From the NCBI GenBank assembly GCA_030544235.1, contig CM060470.1:7380856-7444855 (forward strand): a stretch of DNA of 64,000 nt, read 5' to 3'. This DNA is from Lepturacanthus savala (Eukaryota; Chordata; Actinopteri; Scombriformes; Trichiuridae). Shown piece by piece: positions 1-53,938 of this stretch. The notes beneath the pieces are model-generated. The model searched no databases, was not told where the DNA came from, and saw only the letters and a program-made list of their open reading frames with translations. How positions within the stretch are numbered: position 1 is the first letter of the stretch; every line of letters starts with the position of its first letter. A program made the position numbers and the translations under genes.

Positions 1-1322
1 CTGTAAGTATCATAAACATTATCACAATAATTCAAAATCCATTGGAAAAGTTCCATGCTCTATGGCTCTATGATGTGTGAACTGGGGCAATGTTACCTTC
101 TGGATTGGCCTAAAAAAACACATATAGTATCCTATAAATATTAACCTGCCCCTGTTAGTATTTACTTAAAGCATAGCTGTGCCTGAGTACAGCCACAAAG
201 AGCTCTGCCCTAAGAATGTCAAAAAAAGGACTGTTGCGATTGAGATGGCTGTGAAAAAAGCGTCTTCTGATGACATATGTTGGCACCTGTAAATTTGAAG
301 TCTGAAACTATTCAAGGGCTGTTCCAATACATGTGTATTATGCACGAAATATGATATATACAAGTATGAATGTGCACATATTTAGGATAAAATGTGGTGA
401 GAGACCCATGGGGAATCATGTGAAATCTAATACAATTGACATCAGTATACGTATGAATATGACAGTGTTCATCAATGCATTTATGACGCTCTTAGAACAT
501 ACTTTTACGCTGATTGCTATCAAGCTGTCAGTTGCTGTCAGCTGCTAAGCAACACCAGAGGACTCCCTGGGGTGCTGTCAGGCCTGGGCCGTGTTCTGGG
601 TTCGGAGGTAATGGCGAGGTCGGCTTCAAAGAAATGGCTAATGGACTAATCAGCGTCACTGTGTTTCATGTTTTAACCAATATAATGCACCGGTGAAATA
701 CTGGTGTATTAATATTGGTAGAGTGAGGGGAAAACTGATTTAGCAAAAGAATAGTCAAGAACCAGTGATTGAAATCTCATATGTACAACACAGGAGCTCA
801 CCGTGGTTGATTTAATGTATTCAATTTCTATTTTGAGCCCTTTATGTAAAAAATAAAAACAACAACATATATTTCATCTCCAGCACCAATTTCCTTGGTG
901 CTGTAAAACATTTTTAGAATATAATGTGAGTGAGTTAATAATTTACTTTGTCTTGTTGTGTCATGCATTAAATGAGGCCAAGTCTGCATGGGTTTACAAA
1001 ACACCATCATTCACATAAGCCAAGCAACTTAATAAAACTCTCAAAATCACATCTTCAAAACATCACCATCTACAACAATTTCATAAATCATTGTCAGGAA
1101 TATTATATATTACTAAAGAAGTCAGAGTAAATACTAATAAAACTGCATCATCCGCATAGAAAAAAACCAAACAATTTCATAACATTCAGCAAACACCTAA
1201 GTTAACGTTTGTAATCTCTAGAAATAAATTATTTGAAACCTTTAAAAAGAGACATTTTCTTTATGGTATTTGTTTTAGTGAATATGGTTGTGCTTTTTAC
1301 ACCGTGTGGCTGTCCTCTGCAG
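1..1322 (+). other. dgkg: dgkg intron, 3' part (upstream end outside window)
   Basis: This AT-rich stretch has no recognisable coding exon. It ends in a pyrimidine-containing tract and a CAG acceptor at 1320-1322, directly before the first visible dgkg exon. The short open frames here have no coding character and no splice-site support. I see no identifiable mobile element. Confidence 0.7.
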
Positions 1323-41547
<40,225 letters not shown>

Positions 41548-42897
41548 GACACATGCATGCACACACGAACCCAATGAAACATACACATGACACAGTACAT
41601 ATAGTATATGCACACACACACGCCACCCACTGTATAGGCAGCTCCATCAGACAACTGGTACACCGTTTCCCAGGCTGGAGTTTGAAAGTGGGAGTTCATT
41701 AACCGGATCACATCGACAAGTGGGACATTTCTGATGTCTGGACGCCTACAGCCGATTCATTCCCGAAGGAACACGCGGTGAAAACGAAACGATTCTCAGT
41801 ATACAGTACCGACCTATTCCTGTGTAACCATCATCCTCTTGTCTGTCTCCAAACATTTGTCCCAGCTTGCAGAATTTAGCCTCAGCCACTCATAACATCG
41901 AGACACCCCTCCCCCCCAAGCCCAAAAACCTCATATACCAGTGCTACACTGCCCGCTAAACATGACTTTGGTCGCTGGGATTACCGTTACAGCCCTTGAA
42001 TGGAATAAGGGAAAAGCAAGTGACAATCTATGGAAAGAAGGGTATATAACAAGCTCAGTAAAGAAAGAGATCCAACACACAAGAGAAGATCGGGGGAGAG
42101 TAAGAGTGGTGTTGCACCAACGTGGCTGTTTACAAGACTGGAGAGCAAGTAGAGTAAGATCCACCTCTTCGTTAAAACACCTGTATGAATAATGGAACAG
42201 TGGTTGCTGGTAAAGGACGCTCGCTCCGAGGCCTCCCTACAGACTGACAAGACGGTACAGCTGAGGAGAAGAGTGGAAGAGCCTCATGCATTATTGACTT
42301 CTGTTGCTTCTGGGTTGATGGCCGCGGGGCGTAACAGTGGCCTGGAATCAGTGGAAAACATGCAGGGATTTTTGCCCCTTAGCATCACTGGCCTACAAAC
42401 GGAAAACATCCGTCAAAAACCACGTTTAAACTGATCTGGCCGCAGAGTTCTGGCAGAGGAAGTGCCTGTCCAGTTCACACAGTTATCACTATATATAAAT
42501 TGACCAGAGTCAAGATTGAAAGTAGCGATCGGATGCACTGCAGCTTTCTCAAGAAGCATAATTTCTCCCGATGGTTTGTGAGCTCTAACACTACCGTCCA
42601 GATCAAATCTACAACAGCTCCCGTGCACCCTATGCTATAGGACACTTCTAGTGGGTCAAGGATAGAAATAAATCCCCCCAAGGGAATAACTAAATATATC
42701 ATTCTATTTCAGGAAGGGTCTATTTCTCCTCCTGTGAAACCCTACGCCTCATTACTGTGTCAAACATCGACTCACAATGTCACAAAGTGTGCTGTCAGAG
42801 TGCAAAACCCGGAGACTGCCTCCGCTGCAGGATGCTGAGTAGCTTCAGTGCATTCGTGATTTCTTTAACTAAGCCAAATAAAGATTGTGATTGTAAT
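41548..42897 (+). other. dgkg: Probable dgkg 3' UTR
   Basis: The sequence runs from the stop codon to a polyadenylation signal near 42877 followed by a GT-rich stretch. Its extent is inferred from the first good signal only. Further AATAAA hexamers occur downstream, for example at 46161, so a longer form is possible. Confidence 0.5.
42877..42882 (+). terminator. dgkg: Candidate polyadenylation signal of dgkg
   Basis: AATAAA is followed by gattgtgattgtaatgg, a GT-rich downstream element of the kind used in cleavage. It lies 1.33 kb after the dgkg stop codon. Confidence 0.5.
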
Positions 42898-43965
42898 GGA
42901 GGAAACCGACAAAATAAGAGATGACGGATGAAATGCAAACTATGTGCCAGAAAATAATTCTGGATTATTCAGATGAGCTGGCTTAGCTCAGTGTTTATAA
43001 AGAATGTATACATATTACTGTCCCCAAAATATGGCAAATTATATTATACAGTATGTGCAGACAGAGTATATGTATATTTCTGGAAAGTAGGTAGAGCTCA
43101 CATATACTGTACCCATGAATGTGTTTCAATATATCATTGTTATTCATGTGGAATTCTTAGCTTAGAGGGGCTCGGATCAGAATTCTTCACTATACAGAGC
43201 AGCTGCAGTCACTCTCTGAAGGTAGTTTTCCACTTTTGTCTAATTCAGTTTTCGATTTTTACTAAGTGTGAATCGATATCCGTCCTTCCAGGAATCAGGA
43301 AGTGCTTTAAATTACAAAATGTGTGGCAAAATCTCAACTCAAGGTCCACTGACTGCCTTTTACAGAAATCAATCAATCAATCAATAGCAAAAACAAGTCT
43401 TTAGGTAGTGATCCACATACAGTAGGTGTTTTTGGATGCTTCCCCCAGCATTGGATGTTTTCTACAAAAGAGCAACTTCTTGCATGAATCTTATTGGCTT
43501 TTACCCATCTGCTCTCGGATTTAAAAAATACACTTTCTGTTATATTATGAAAACAGTTAACTAAAATGTTTTTCTGAGATAAATTTAGGTGAGAAATAAG
43601 CCATGAAGCTGCTAAATCTGGTCCACAGGTCATGCTGGACAACCCTGATTTACATAAAGTAGACTCAGCCTCAGCTTTATTTAAATGTAAAGCAGCCAAC
43701 AACACAATGCTCTTGTCTATTGTGCTACCAGAATGTATTAAGAACATCGAGTGAGGCGAGTGGTTACTTGCTGTTGAAAGCAGGGCTATATAGCTGACAT
43801 ATCAATATTGGCGTACAGGTCACCTGATGAGAAACGGGAAACTTCAGTACAGAAAATCTAGATACAGTGTGATAGAAGTAATTTGACAAGATTAATTATA
43901 TACAGTCTTGTCAGGGCTTTGTGATACTTTGTATACATAGGTACAGTTGTGCTTTGAAATAATTG

Positions 43966-44028
43966 ACAATGCTAACATGCTGATGTTTAGCAGGTATATT
44001 TATCATTTTCATGATCTAGGTTCAGCAT
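43966..44028. repeat. Dispersed teleost repeat fragment
   Basis: The sequence caatgctaacatgctgatgt then ttagcaggtat is a familiar teleost intergenic repeat core. A weaker relative is near 20225-20272. The family name is unknown to me. Confidence 0.45.
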
Positions 44029-47000
44029 CTTATTCTGTTATGTATCTTAATTAGCAGTAAATATGTTTTTAATTTGGAATCTTGTTAGTTTTACCTGTAT
44101 TTGAACCACATCCCAGCACATTCACAGTGACACAAATTACTGTGCCCAAATCAACATGTCCAATGTCTTTGTGGCAAATAACCATGTCATAAACCAAAGT
44201 AATGGGCAAATTAAAATATGGCGCTGGATTAAAAGATCAGGTGATCACCAAAGTGCTTATAATATATCCTGATAAGGACATGAATGTGTGCAAATAATAT
44301 GGACATTCACTGAATAGTTGTTACCTTGACATTTCAGTGTGGACTTACGCGGTATCAGATTTTTACAATGGGTATGGATATTAGTATTGACCTTTAGGTG
44401 AAAGGTGGAATGTTCACTTTGAGTTAAAATTATTTTGTCACACTTTTCTGGAAAGAACGACCAAAAAATGATCTGGATCTAAGCTGGTAAACGCACACTA
44501 ATGTCTTTCAAAATTAAAAAAAACAAAAAGTGAAGGTTGAAACACACAGGATCTGAGAGTGATGTGAGTTAGACATTTGGGGAAAACTGTCTCGACCCCT
44601 GCTGAGACACATGGGGCAGAGTGAGACTGGTGAGACGTTCTGTGGGTACAAATTGAGCTCCATTATAGGGCGAGGCTTTAATGCTTTCATGCCCTGGTTC
44701 CCTTTAAACCATACTGAGTCACTGCTCTTGCACTCAGGCCCCATGAAAACACAATCTAACGTCTACTATACGCTCATACCACATCCGAACAGACACTCGG
44801 TTGTATTTCAGGTTTCTCCGTGCATCATCCGCCAAACTGCAGCTGAATCAGGTGCTTCTCAGCTGGACGACGACTAACGGTTCCGAGGAGAAATCTGTTT
44901 ACACTAGCAAAAGCTGAAAATCCATCCCTGCGCTCCAGTCCTTTAGTTCCGTGTCAGTTTCATCCATCTCAGTGGTTTATGTTTAAAATGCGCACCAAAC
45001 TGAAACTTTATAGTACAACAACACTGTGGGACAAGATCACAAGATTAAAAAAAGAATGCACGTCATGATCGTTTTATCCATTTTTTTCGTCGTCCGAACG
45101 GAGCCTGGGTGCCAAGAGAGCTCAGTGTAAAAAGAGTGCATGTTTACAGTAACTTTACATTTATCGAAAGAATGGTTTCAGACAGCTATATTACCAAGTG
45201 TATATATTTGTTTATAATATTTTATCTGAAGTAAACTTACATCACCGCATGCCTGCTGAATCAAACGAAGAGTGAACAAAAGGAGAGTGTGGATCAGACT
45301 ATTCGATTTCAAACCCTTTTATCAGATATATTTATTTGTTGTGGTTTTATTTTCATTTTTTTTTTTTTTTTGGTAAGCATGTTTTTAATTATGTGGCAAG
45401 AGAAGGCAGACAAGCCGTTTTGTTGCATTTAAAAAGAAAAAAAAAAAAAAAGTACGGTTCCCAGATGGCGTTTTTTCTACCATTCCGACAGCCATTCATG
45501 ATTTACCGATGATGGCTCAAGGGGCCAGCAACATGATCGCCCACGCAGAGCCTTGTCACAACTCATGTCTATTCTTGTCCTTTGAATTAATCAATTGTCT
45601 TAACAAATAAATGGAGTGTGCTCGCAGCTTTGCAGGGGGCTCACACGGAAGACGGAGATAGGTGGGGTATATATCGGAATAGAAATCAATAGAAAAGGGT
45701 GTGATTATTTGTAGCAAAAACTTCCAATAACATATCACCCTGAAATAAATGACCAAAAGGGATTTTGCTTTACCGAGGCAATTTTATCAATACGTTGCAC
45801 TGGTGTTGTATTGTGTCATCCTGGCTTTCAGTTCAGCGGCGGAGGTTGGTTGCCATCGTGGCACAGGACTGATGTGATTAGCCTTCATTGAATTGACCGT
45901 TAGCAAACAAGGGAGAGGTGATATACGTGTTCATCTTTATGTGTGTGGAGTTTCCTGAAGCAAGTTATCTGTAAAGATAAGGCAACATATCCCGTTAAAA
46001 AAAAAAAAGAAAAAAAAGATCACAACCAACAATGTGTTCCTCATTCTCTCAATATGTTTCATCTGTGGCTACTGTTCTGTCTGTAAAGCCCATTTTGTCC
46101 CTACTGAATATGTAAATCTTAAAAACAGGTCACATGCATTGTATATCATTTAATAATAATAATAAAGTGAAGTAGTTTCCATGAAACCTGGACACTGTAG
46201 TTTTAGCAGATATTGCTCAAACAGGAGAAAGTAGTAAATTTGTTGGGGACTACTTTCTGCAGTGGATTAATACACATTTGGTGCTGTGTTGAGTATTTCT
46301 GGCTGCAGGACAGTGTATGTGAAATTGACCCAAAATAACCACATAAACTACAGTGCCCATGTTCATTGTGATGAAGGAGCGTGTCAAGCGGGGCAACAAT
46401 GTGGCTCATTGATGCGTTTTAATAATTTTGGGCAACAATGAAGGTCTATGTCACAGAGGGAATAAGCTGCTTTGGACACACAGGCAGCACTTGTTTGGTT
46501 GGATAAATTCATTGTTTGTTTTGGTCTTTTCATGGGATTTGTTGATGGTAATAAAAATAGAGAATATCTTTTGTATCCTTTAATCTATTTCTGCTACTTT
46601 TTAAAAAATCATTTTAGAATTTTAAATAACTTTTGAAATATTTTGAAAAAAGCAAAATTGTGATCATGTTAACCTTAACCTGCCTGGTTTACTTATACTT
46701 GCATACAGTTTTAGATCTTGTGTTTCTGAGAATAATGTGTGACAGCACTCGGTAGCCTAAAGTAACAAAAAGCTTGTCCGGTTCAGCTGTGGGCTAGATA
46801 TCTAGATGCGTTGCGCTCCAGTCGACTCATGCTACTGCTGAAGTAAAAGCTGGTAACTCTGCTTCTTTGATTTCTCCTTGTGTGATTGTTAAAACATCAT
46901 TTCAAATTGATGAGACATCCTTGGACTGGAGCTGGCACTAAGCCTGCCTCACATTTTTCTCTGAAAAGACGTATATTGCAGTCACACTGGAAATCGAATT

Positions 47001-47147
47001 ATTGGACATCATATTGTCAAAAGAAAGAAAGAAATACAACCCCGAACAAGACAAAAAAAGGCAATACATCTACCAGATTAACTGTTTTTTAACCAGGTTT
47101 GATCTGTTTCTGGTGCATTTTTTTAGGAATAGTTCAATGTAGCATGG

Positions 47148-47530
47148 ATTAGCTTAGCATAAAGAGTGGAAGTGGTTTGGCAAGTTAGCCTAGCTCTGTC
47201 CAAAGGTTGAATACTCACCTGCCAACAACTGAAAAGCCCTTTATTTAAAAATGAACATAAACAGAAATTGTTTAAAATAGAAAAACAATTTGCAGCTTTA
47301 GATAAAATGCTGAATCTATTTCTTGAATTAGCCATGACAGTTTAGCCATCTGCGGACAAGACTCCGAAAACTGTTTTTCACAGAGAAATAGCACAAAACT
47401 AAACCATAAATTGTTATTTTTCAGTTTCTGTTTGTGTACATAATAAAAACAAGCTACAACTTGTTCATCAGGGAGACGGTGAGCATATTCTTGATCTAAA
47501 TTAGCTGCTTCCAGTCTATGCTAAGCTAAT
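47148..47530. repeat. Dispersed repeat with inverted ends
   Basis: The left end attagcttagcat (47148-47160) is the inverse of atgctaagctaat (47518-47530). The adjacent text tagcctagctctgtccaaag is typical of a teleost non-autonomous repeat. The interior is diverged. Confidence 0.55.
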
Positions 47531-49235
47531 TAACTACCAGCTGCAACTGCAAATACATGAAAACCTCATCGATCTTTGTGTGTAACCCTTTAAAAAGGAA
47601 AAAAAGCAGCGTATAAGGGTTACACATTACTGTATAATAGTCAAACTCTGGACTCCTGCGTGATTTGCTCACCACATTAACCACATGTTCCCAAATGGCA
47701 GCACTTTTTATTAATCAGCAGATTCACAGTCATCCGTTTCCATCTGCTCCTCCATGTGGAACTATCTCAACACCATCCTCCCCCCAACACACATACACAC
47801 ACACACACACACACAAACACATTTCCAGGCCCGTCCCGCCTCTAAGGCAGAGGTGTCTCCACACTCCTGATCCTGTTCTCATCCTCGGACAGATTAGCAG
47901 TATTGAGTGACATCAGAGGCACAGATGCAGAAGAGTCGCTGCTCTACATGTGCATCAAATCACCGCCTATGGAGACGATCGCACACGTCGGACGCTACCG
48001 CAACAGCTCATCCGTCACAGCTTCAAGGGATTAGAACATAGTTGGACAAAAAAACAAGAAAACAGTTAATCAAATTATCTGATTTGCAAACTTTACATCT
48101 GTGGTATGGACTCTCTGTTCCCCCCTCAGGGTCAGTACATGGTAGGGGACTTTCAACCCATAAAGGGTCAAGGGCAGACCGACCCCCGACGTTGTCCGGG
48201 ATGTGATTGGATGAAAGAGGTTGAGGGATCGATAGGAATCAGCCTCTGCAGCCCTGCTATGTGTCTGTCTCTATATGTCGCCCTCACTGTTTGTTGGCTC
48301 TTGGCATTTTGATGGATGAAACATTTTATCAAATAAACAGAAGACGTTGAATATGCATTTTGTCCCTTTTTTTTGTTTCTTTAATCACACGAACTAACGA
48401 CCACTGATTCTACAGCGTCAGCGCTACTACGCCGAAATACTCCTTAAGCTGATAGGATTTGCGGCATATATTTACCTACACATGACGCGATCAGAATGTG
48501 TTTTCATGACTTCTGTTGGCAGAGCCTGATAAAGACAGTAACCTGATTTTTTTTTTTTTTGTAATCTTTGTGGATCAGCAGAAGACAAATGCACTTGTGA
48601 GTCACTGATGACATTAAAACAAATCAGATTCAGAACAAGGAAATCTGTGAGGAGAATGCCTGAGTGAACAAAAACAATGAGACAATGGTTTGAAGAGGAC
48701 TGCGTCAATCAGGAGGTGGACAAAATAACAGAAACACTTAACAATATTACCGACATGATGTTGAACCAACAACTTTTGAATGCAGTTTCAACAAAAATGC
48801 AACATTTTAAGCATAACAAACACAAATGTATTATCTATTGCACTATTTGTATAAGTGGTCCCTTTTCTTTTTCTACTTCTTTTACATACACATTTATGTC
48901 CAACAATTTTAGTGGTTTACTCAAGTTCTGTGCTTAAGTACAATTTTGAGGTAATTTACTTGAGTATTTCAGAGGGAAAGATTGTATTTTGTCCTCCGCT
49001 ACATTATTAAAGTTGAAACCAGCAGTATTCAGTCCCATTTCAGATCTCTGAGTTGTTAACAGCTCCATCAAATAGAGATTTGTTCCCTCTAAACTTTTCA
49101 TGTGGCTTCATTTCAATCAATATTCAAATGATCCAACATTTCACCAAAAGATAACAGAAAAAAAGTCCAAAAAATAAGAAAAGATTCATGTCAGAACTTT
49201 GTTTTTTCTTCTTCCCTCTCCCATTAATCATCTTA

Positions 49236-49299
49236 CAACCCCTCAGATATACCTGGTGACCCTTTGGAGGGAGCCAACCCTTAGGTTGGGAACCACTGG
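49236..49299. mobile_element. hAT-type element end
   Basis: The segment ends ggttgggaaccactgg, the usual inverse of a cagtggttcccaacc hAT terminus. The preceding text acaacccctcagatatacct fits the same type. The opposite end is not clear. An associated repeat piece (tttactcaagttctgtgctt) lies at about 48908-48972. Confidence 0.5.
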
Positions 49300-51502
49300 A
49301 CTAAACTAATTCAACATAAAGTAATTAAACCAGCTCTGCCTGCAGCAGCTACAACAGTAAAATGCTCTTTTCAGAACACCACCATGCCTCACAGAGCTGT
49401 AGAGTTTTGTTAAAAGTTGCAAGTGCAATCGAGTTTCAGATGTGAACAAATGTCAAAGGAAACAGAAACAGTTGGTGAAAACTCCTGCTGATTACAGTAT
49501 AACAAGGGGACGTATGTGGCTTTGTTTTTCAGACGTTTTGGCCCTAATCTGCGGCCCAGTAGCTTCCTGCAGAGGGAGTGAGAGGAAAGACAAAGACGAG
49601 GAATCTGGAAGATAAGAGAAAATGTCAAAGAAGAAGGAGGCATTGAATTAAGAATGGGAGAGAGACCAGAGAGTGATAATAAAAGAAAAGCATGGTTATA
49701 AAACTGTGAGCCTCAGAAGAGCCTGCCTTTGGCAAGGCTTCTTGAGTACGGCTGCTAAGATAACAAGGCAGGAATTATCTTCCAGTGCTATTAATAGCAG
49801 GCAAGTCACATCTTGTCCCTCACTGAGAGAGCATCCTGCGCCCAAAGGCACTACTTTCCTATTTCAACCCCTTTTTTTGAAATGTGCAATTTTGACAGAC
49901 ATTTGCGAGCTAGGACAGACCGCCAGGACTCTCAATTAGAATGGTCTCACTTACTTACAGTAGCAGTACAGTTCACTTCAATTTATTTGTCATTCATCCA
50001 CGTACACAACCACGTTTTCCACAGAGAAATGTTAGCCCTCGTGGCCCGAGCTGCTAAAACAAAACATTATATCATCACAAAACGTCATACCACACAGGAT
50101 AACGTAACATTACAAAAGAAATATTACAGTATGCTTCATCACAGTGTTTTTTTAAACTGTGATGCCGGGCTCAGAACTAAGAATATACAATATTTTTAAA
50201 TTAAAAAAACAAAACAATCTCACCATATGCTCCATTTAGTAGCAGTCTTTGGGACGTTTTCTATGAACTTCACCAGTTTACCCAGTTATCCGTGTTGTAG
50301 CTGAGGTTCAATGTTCATTTTTGTCGTTTGAAAAAAAAATAAAACAGACCCTTTAGAATCAGTTCTGGATGTTTCAATCATATTAACAATGGAATTTGAA
50401 CCACAGCTTTTAAGCCAATGTGCTTTGGAGAACCTTAAAAGTCCCAGTGAGATTTTAAACTTTTTAATTATAAGAGAGGTCTTCATAATTCAGAATGCTC
50501 AGTCCACAGATAAATGCACACACCTGTAGGTATAAAACTATATTAAGATGATTTTTTGTTCTCAAAACTACAATATATCTATTTAGGGATATCAACTTTT
50601 TAAAAAAGGGGGAAAAACAGGAAAATTGTAGAATATGGGACTTTTAGGTTCTATGACATCTGGGCAAAATCCATTTGCTGATAAGATAAAGTGTCAAAAG
50701 CTATGAAAAGGACCTTGGGGGGGAAACTGCTTTCTCCATTGCTGTTTTAGAAATCAAAAATAATCTTTGACCCTCAGAAACAGTGTCAGAATTTGATTGC
50801 AAGGCGGCCCTACATATGCACATGTAGGGTCATGCTTCAAAGGTCCCAGGCTAGTAGAGGTTAGTAAAGATCGTGAATGAAGCACAGCTGAACCAGGTTG
50901 AACCCCTGTCTGTTATGTCAGTGTCACACTAACCTACAGTAGTGCGGCCTTCAAGGAAACAGGAATTCGCTTTAAACGTTTTCCTGCCTTCACAGCGCCA
51001 ATTCTCACGCTCACAGTCATCCAGAGAGAGAGAAAGAGAGAGAGAGGTATGTACACGAGCAGCCTGTCACCCTTTGCATATGGCACATTTATTTAAGGAA
51101 AGAGTAAGAACAGCAACACAATGTGCTCACTCTCCACACGCCTCCGAGTGACCACCCACCACATCCGCCCCAACGAAGAGGCGCACCATGCAGCGGACCT
51201 GCTGGCTGCTGCTTTTGAAACAGTCTCACAGAGATATGTCCTCTGCTATTTAATGCTTCGCACGCATGCACAATTGAATTTGTCAGTTAGCGTATTTAAA
51301 AGCTTCGCACCTACGAGTTTCGGGTGCCACGTCTCCATACGCTGAAAGACAAGCTTTTTGCCTTTGGCCTTAGATCTGTGGGACGAGCAGCAAAGATAGC
51401 TCTGTATCTTATGTGATAACTCTACGCGTGTTTGTCTGTTCTTACTATTACTGCCTCTGCAGCGGTCTCGTAATCTCTGCATCGCAACTGAAGGGATTTG
51501 TC

Positions 51503-51528
51503 GGGGTTGGGGGGTGGGGGGGTGGGGG
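51503..51528 (+). repeat. G-rich tract with G-quadruplex pattern
   Basis: Four runs of at least four G are separated by loops of one or two T. It lies about 3.2 kb upstream of the etv5 first exon. Confidence 0.85.
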
Positions 51529-52269
51529 TTATAGTTTTCATGCCAGCTGCTGGAATTCTTTTTAAACTCGGAGTGAGGTTCGCAGCGAGATAGAGTTCAT
51601 GGGAGGGATTCCTGGTGTGGCAGCCGAGGTGATAATGTCAGAGGTTAGTTATTAATGACCTCTAACCTTTGGGTAGGAGCAGCCATTGCTTTACACACAT
51701 ATTTGTGAGGAAAACACAAATATTAAAAAACTTTAATATTAAAAACAGTCTGAAAGGGAATTGAGATTAGAAAATTCTTTGAAAGGGTGATCACAATGCA
51801 AATAGAAAATGGAATACAAACAGCAGCAATAAGAACAGAAAACAGTGGTGCTAGATGAAACGTCAGCTGGTCACCAAAGGTAATTAACATCGTCTGGAAT
51901 CAACATGTCAACATGCATTTTATGCTTGTCATGAGCAGGACTTTAGGGGGGTCTCTGTACATACAAATCAGTTTTTAATTCATAAGAAAACAAACTAATA
52001 TATCTTGACAAAGCCACTAATCAGCTGACACAAGATGTATCTGTATGTATGGATACAAAGCATCTATATGGGTCAGTGACAAAACTGTCAAAGTGGCAAA
52101 ACTTGCTACCAGATGGTTTAACTCTCTTAAAAAGTTTTTTAAAAATTAAAAACACATGCTATCAACAAGTTTTATGCTCTAGGCGTGTGTCAAAAATTGC
52201 ACAAATTTGTGATTTTTGTAAAATAAAAAAAATAAAATTGACTTGTAAATAACAAGAAACCACACAACG

Positions 52270-52632
52270 TACACTATTCGAAAGTTTGGGGTCACTTAGA
52301 GATTTCCTTATTTTTGAAAGAAAAACATGTTTTTTTTCAATGAAGATAACTTTAAACTAGTCGGAAATACACTCTGTACATTGCTAATGTGGTAAATGAC
52401 TATTCCAGCTGTAAATGTCTGGTGCAATATCTACATAGGTGTATAGAGGCCCATTTCCAGCAACTATCACTCCAGTGTTCTAATGGTACAATGTGTTTGC
52501 TCATTGCATCAGAAGGTTAACGGGTGATTAGGAAACCCTTGTGCAATCATGTTAGGTGGTAAATAAAAGTGTGACTTTTCATGGAAATCAAAAAATAGTC
52601 TGGGTGACCCCAAACTTTTGAACAGTAGTGTA
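52270..52632 (+). mobile_element. TA-flanked MITE, family A copy 2
   Basis: The left end is tacactattcgaaagtttgg and the right end caaacttttgaacagtagtg then ta. It has the same orientation and interior landmarks as copy 1 (1770-2083), including gctaatgtggtaaatgacta and ccagcaactatcactccagt. Confidence 0.85.
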
Positions 52633-52884
52633 CTTTTTGAGAGACCTGATGGAAGCTTCTTAAACTGTATTTTAATGTTTTTTGACTTTCTCATCTTGCC
52701 AAACATTATTTATCACTGACCCTTATGTAGCTGTAGGTGTATAACAGAGGGAGAAGAGGGGGTTTACAGGCCAATTTTGTAGAATGGTCCAAACAGAATC
52801 ACCTGAGGCCCATCGTCAACAAGGAAGAAGAAGCCTTAGTGGCCACTGTAGATCAGAGGGGAGGTGGTGGAAGATGTTGGAGGA

Positions 52885-53335
52885 GTGGTGATTGACGGCA
52901 GACTTGGACTGGAAATCTAACACCGGGGCTGTGTATACAAGAAGGAGATGAGCAGCCTCTACTTCCTGAGGAAGCTGAGATCCTTCGACACGTGCAGCAA
53001 GATGTTGGAGATCTTTTACCAGTCTGTTGTCGCCAGTGCCATTTTCTTTGCTGTTCGTGTATTGGGGCAGCTGCATCAGAGCCAGACTTGATAAGATCAT
53101 CAGGAAGGCTGGCTCTGAACTGGGTCTCAGGCTGGAGAAGAGGACACTGAATAAACTGTTATCCATCATGGACGATGACCAGCAACCTCTCCATCACGCA
53201 GTGGGCAGACAGCAGAGCACCTTCTCCTACAGGCTGCTACAGCTCCGCTGTCCAAGGAACAGATGCAGGAAATCTTTCCTGCCACATGCTATTACACTGT
53301 ATAATGATGGCTGAAGAAACTTGGATCATAACTTT
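52885..53335 (+). mobile_element. LINE 3' fragment (reverse transcriptase C-terminal region, decayed)
   Basis: Pieces of a non-LTR retrotransposon ORF2 C terminus are readable across frame changes: LDWKSNTGAVY, then SSLYFLRKLRSFDTCSKMLE and FYQSVVASAIFFAV, and, in one frame from about 53093, DKIIRKAGSELGLRLEKRTL and RCRKSFLPHAITLYN. This wording matches L2/CR1/Rex-like LINEs of fishes. The insert starts 5'-truncated and carries at least two small frameshifts. Confidence 0.75.
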
Positions 53336-53474
53336 CAGTCACTGTGCACTTTGCTTTCAACACACAGTTACACACAGTTTTTTACTTTGCACAAAAATAA
53401 GCACATTTGTTGTATATATTTTTTATAGATTACATTTTATTTGCTTTTGCTATTTTATTATGTATAGTTTTTTG

Positions 53475-53813
53475 TACACTAACGTTCAAAAGTTTGGGGT
53501 CACCCGATAATTTTGTGTTTTTTCCAAGAAAAGTCACACTTTTATTTACCACGATGAGTTGTAAAATGAATAGAAATATACATGTATAGAAAACATTGAC
53601 ATGGTTAGAAATAATGATTTGTATTTGAAATAATATATAATATATAATAAAGGTCAGTTAAAGCTTCTCTAACCATCTAATTTCTAATCATCCATTAACC
53701 TTCTGACACAATGAGCAAACACACTGTACCATTAGAACACTGGAGTGATAGTTGCTGGAAATGGGCCTCTATACACCTATATACATTTACAGCTAGAATA
53801 GTCATTTACCACA
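53475..53813 (-). mobile_element. MITE family A copy 3 (truncated, inverted)
   Basis: It starts tacactaacgttcaaaagtt and runs through gtcacacttttatttaccac and gagtgatagttgctggaaat to cagctagaatagtcatttac. The orientation is opposite to copies 1 and 2. The far terminus is missing, and the sequence passes into the TATC microsatellite. Confidence 0.8.
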
Positions 53814-53830
53814 ATTATATATTATAATTA

Positions 53831-53889
<59 letters not shown>

Positions 53890-53938
53890 ATATCTATCTA
53901 TCTATCTATCTATATCTATCTATATCTATCTATCTATC
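53831..53938. repeat. (TATC)n microsatellite
   Basis: About 108 bp of tandem TATC units with a few TATATC interruptions are followed by a degenerate TCTAT tail to about 53979. There are no spacers of unique sequence, so it is not a CRISPR array. Confidence 0.96.

Noticed and set aside
43373..43747. 124-codon open frame on the minus strand after dgkg
   Set aside because: No motif, no homology recognised, and no transcript signals nearby on that strand.
53831..53938. CRISPR-like tandem array
   Set aside because: It is a plain TATC microsatellite without unique spacers, in a vertebrate genome.
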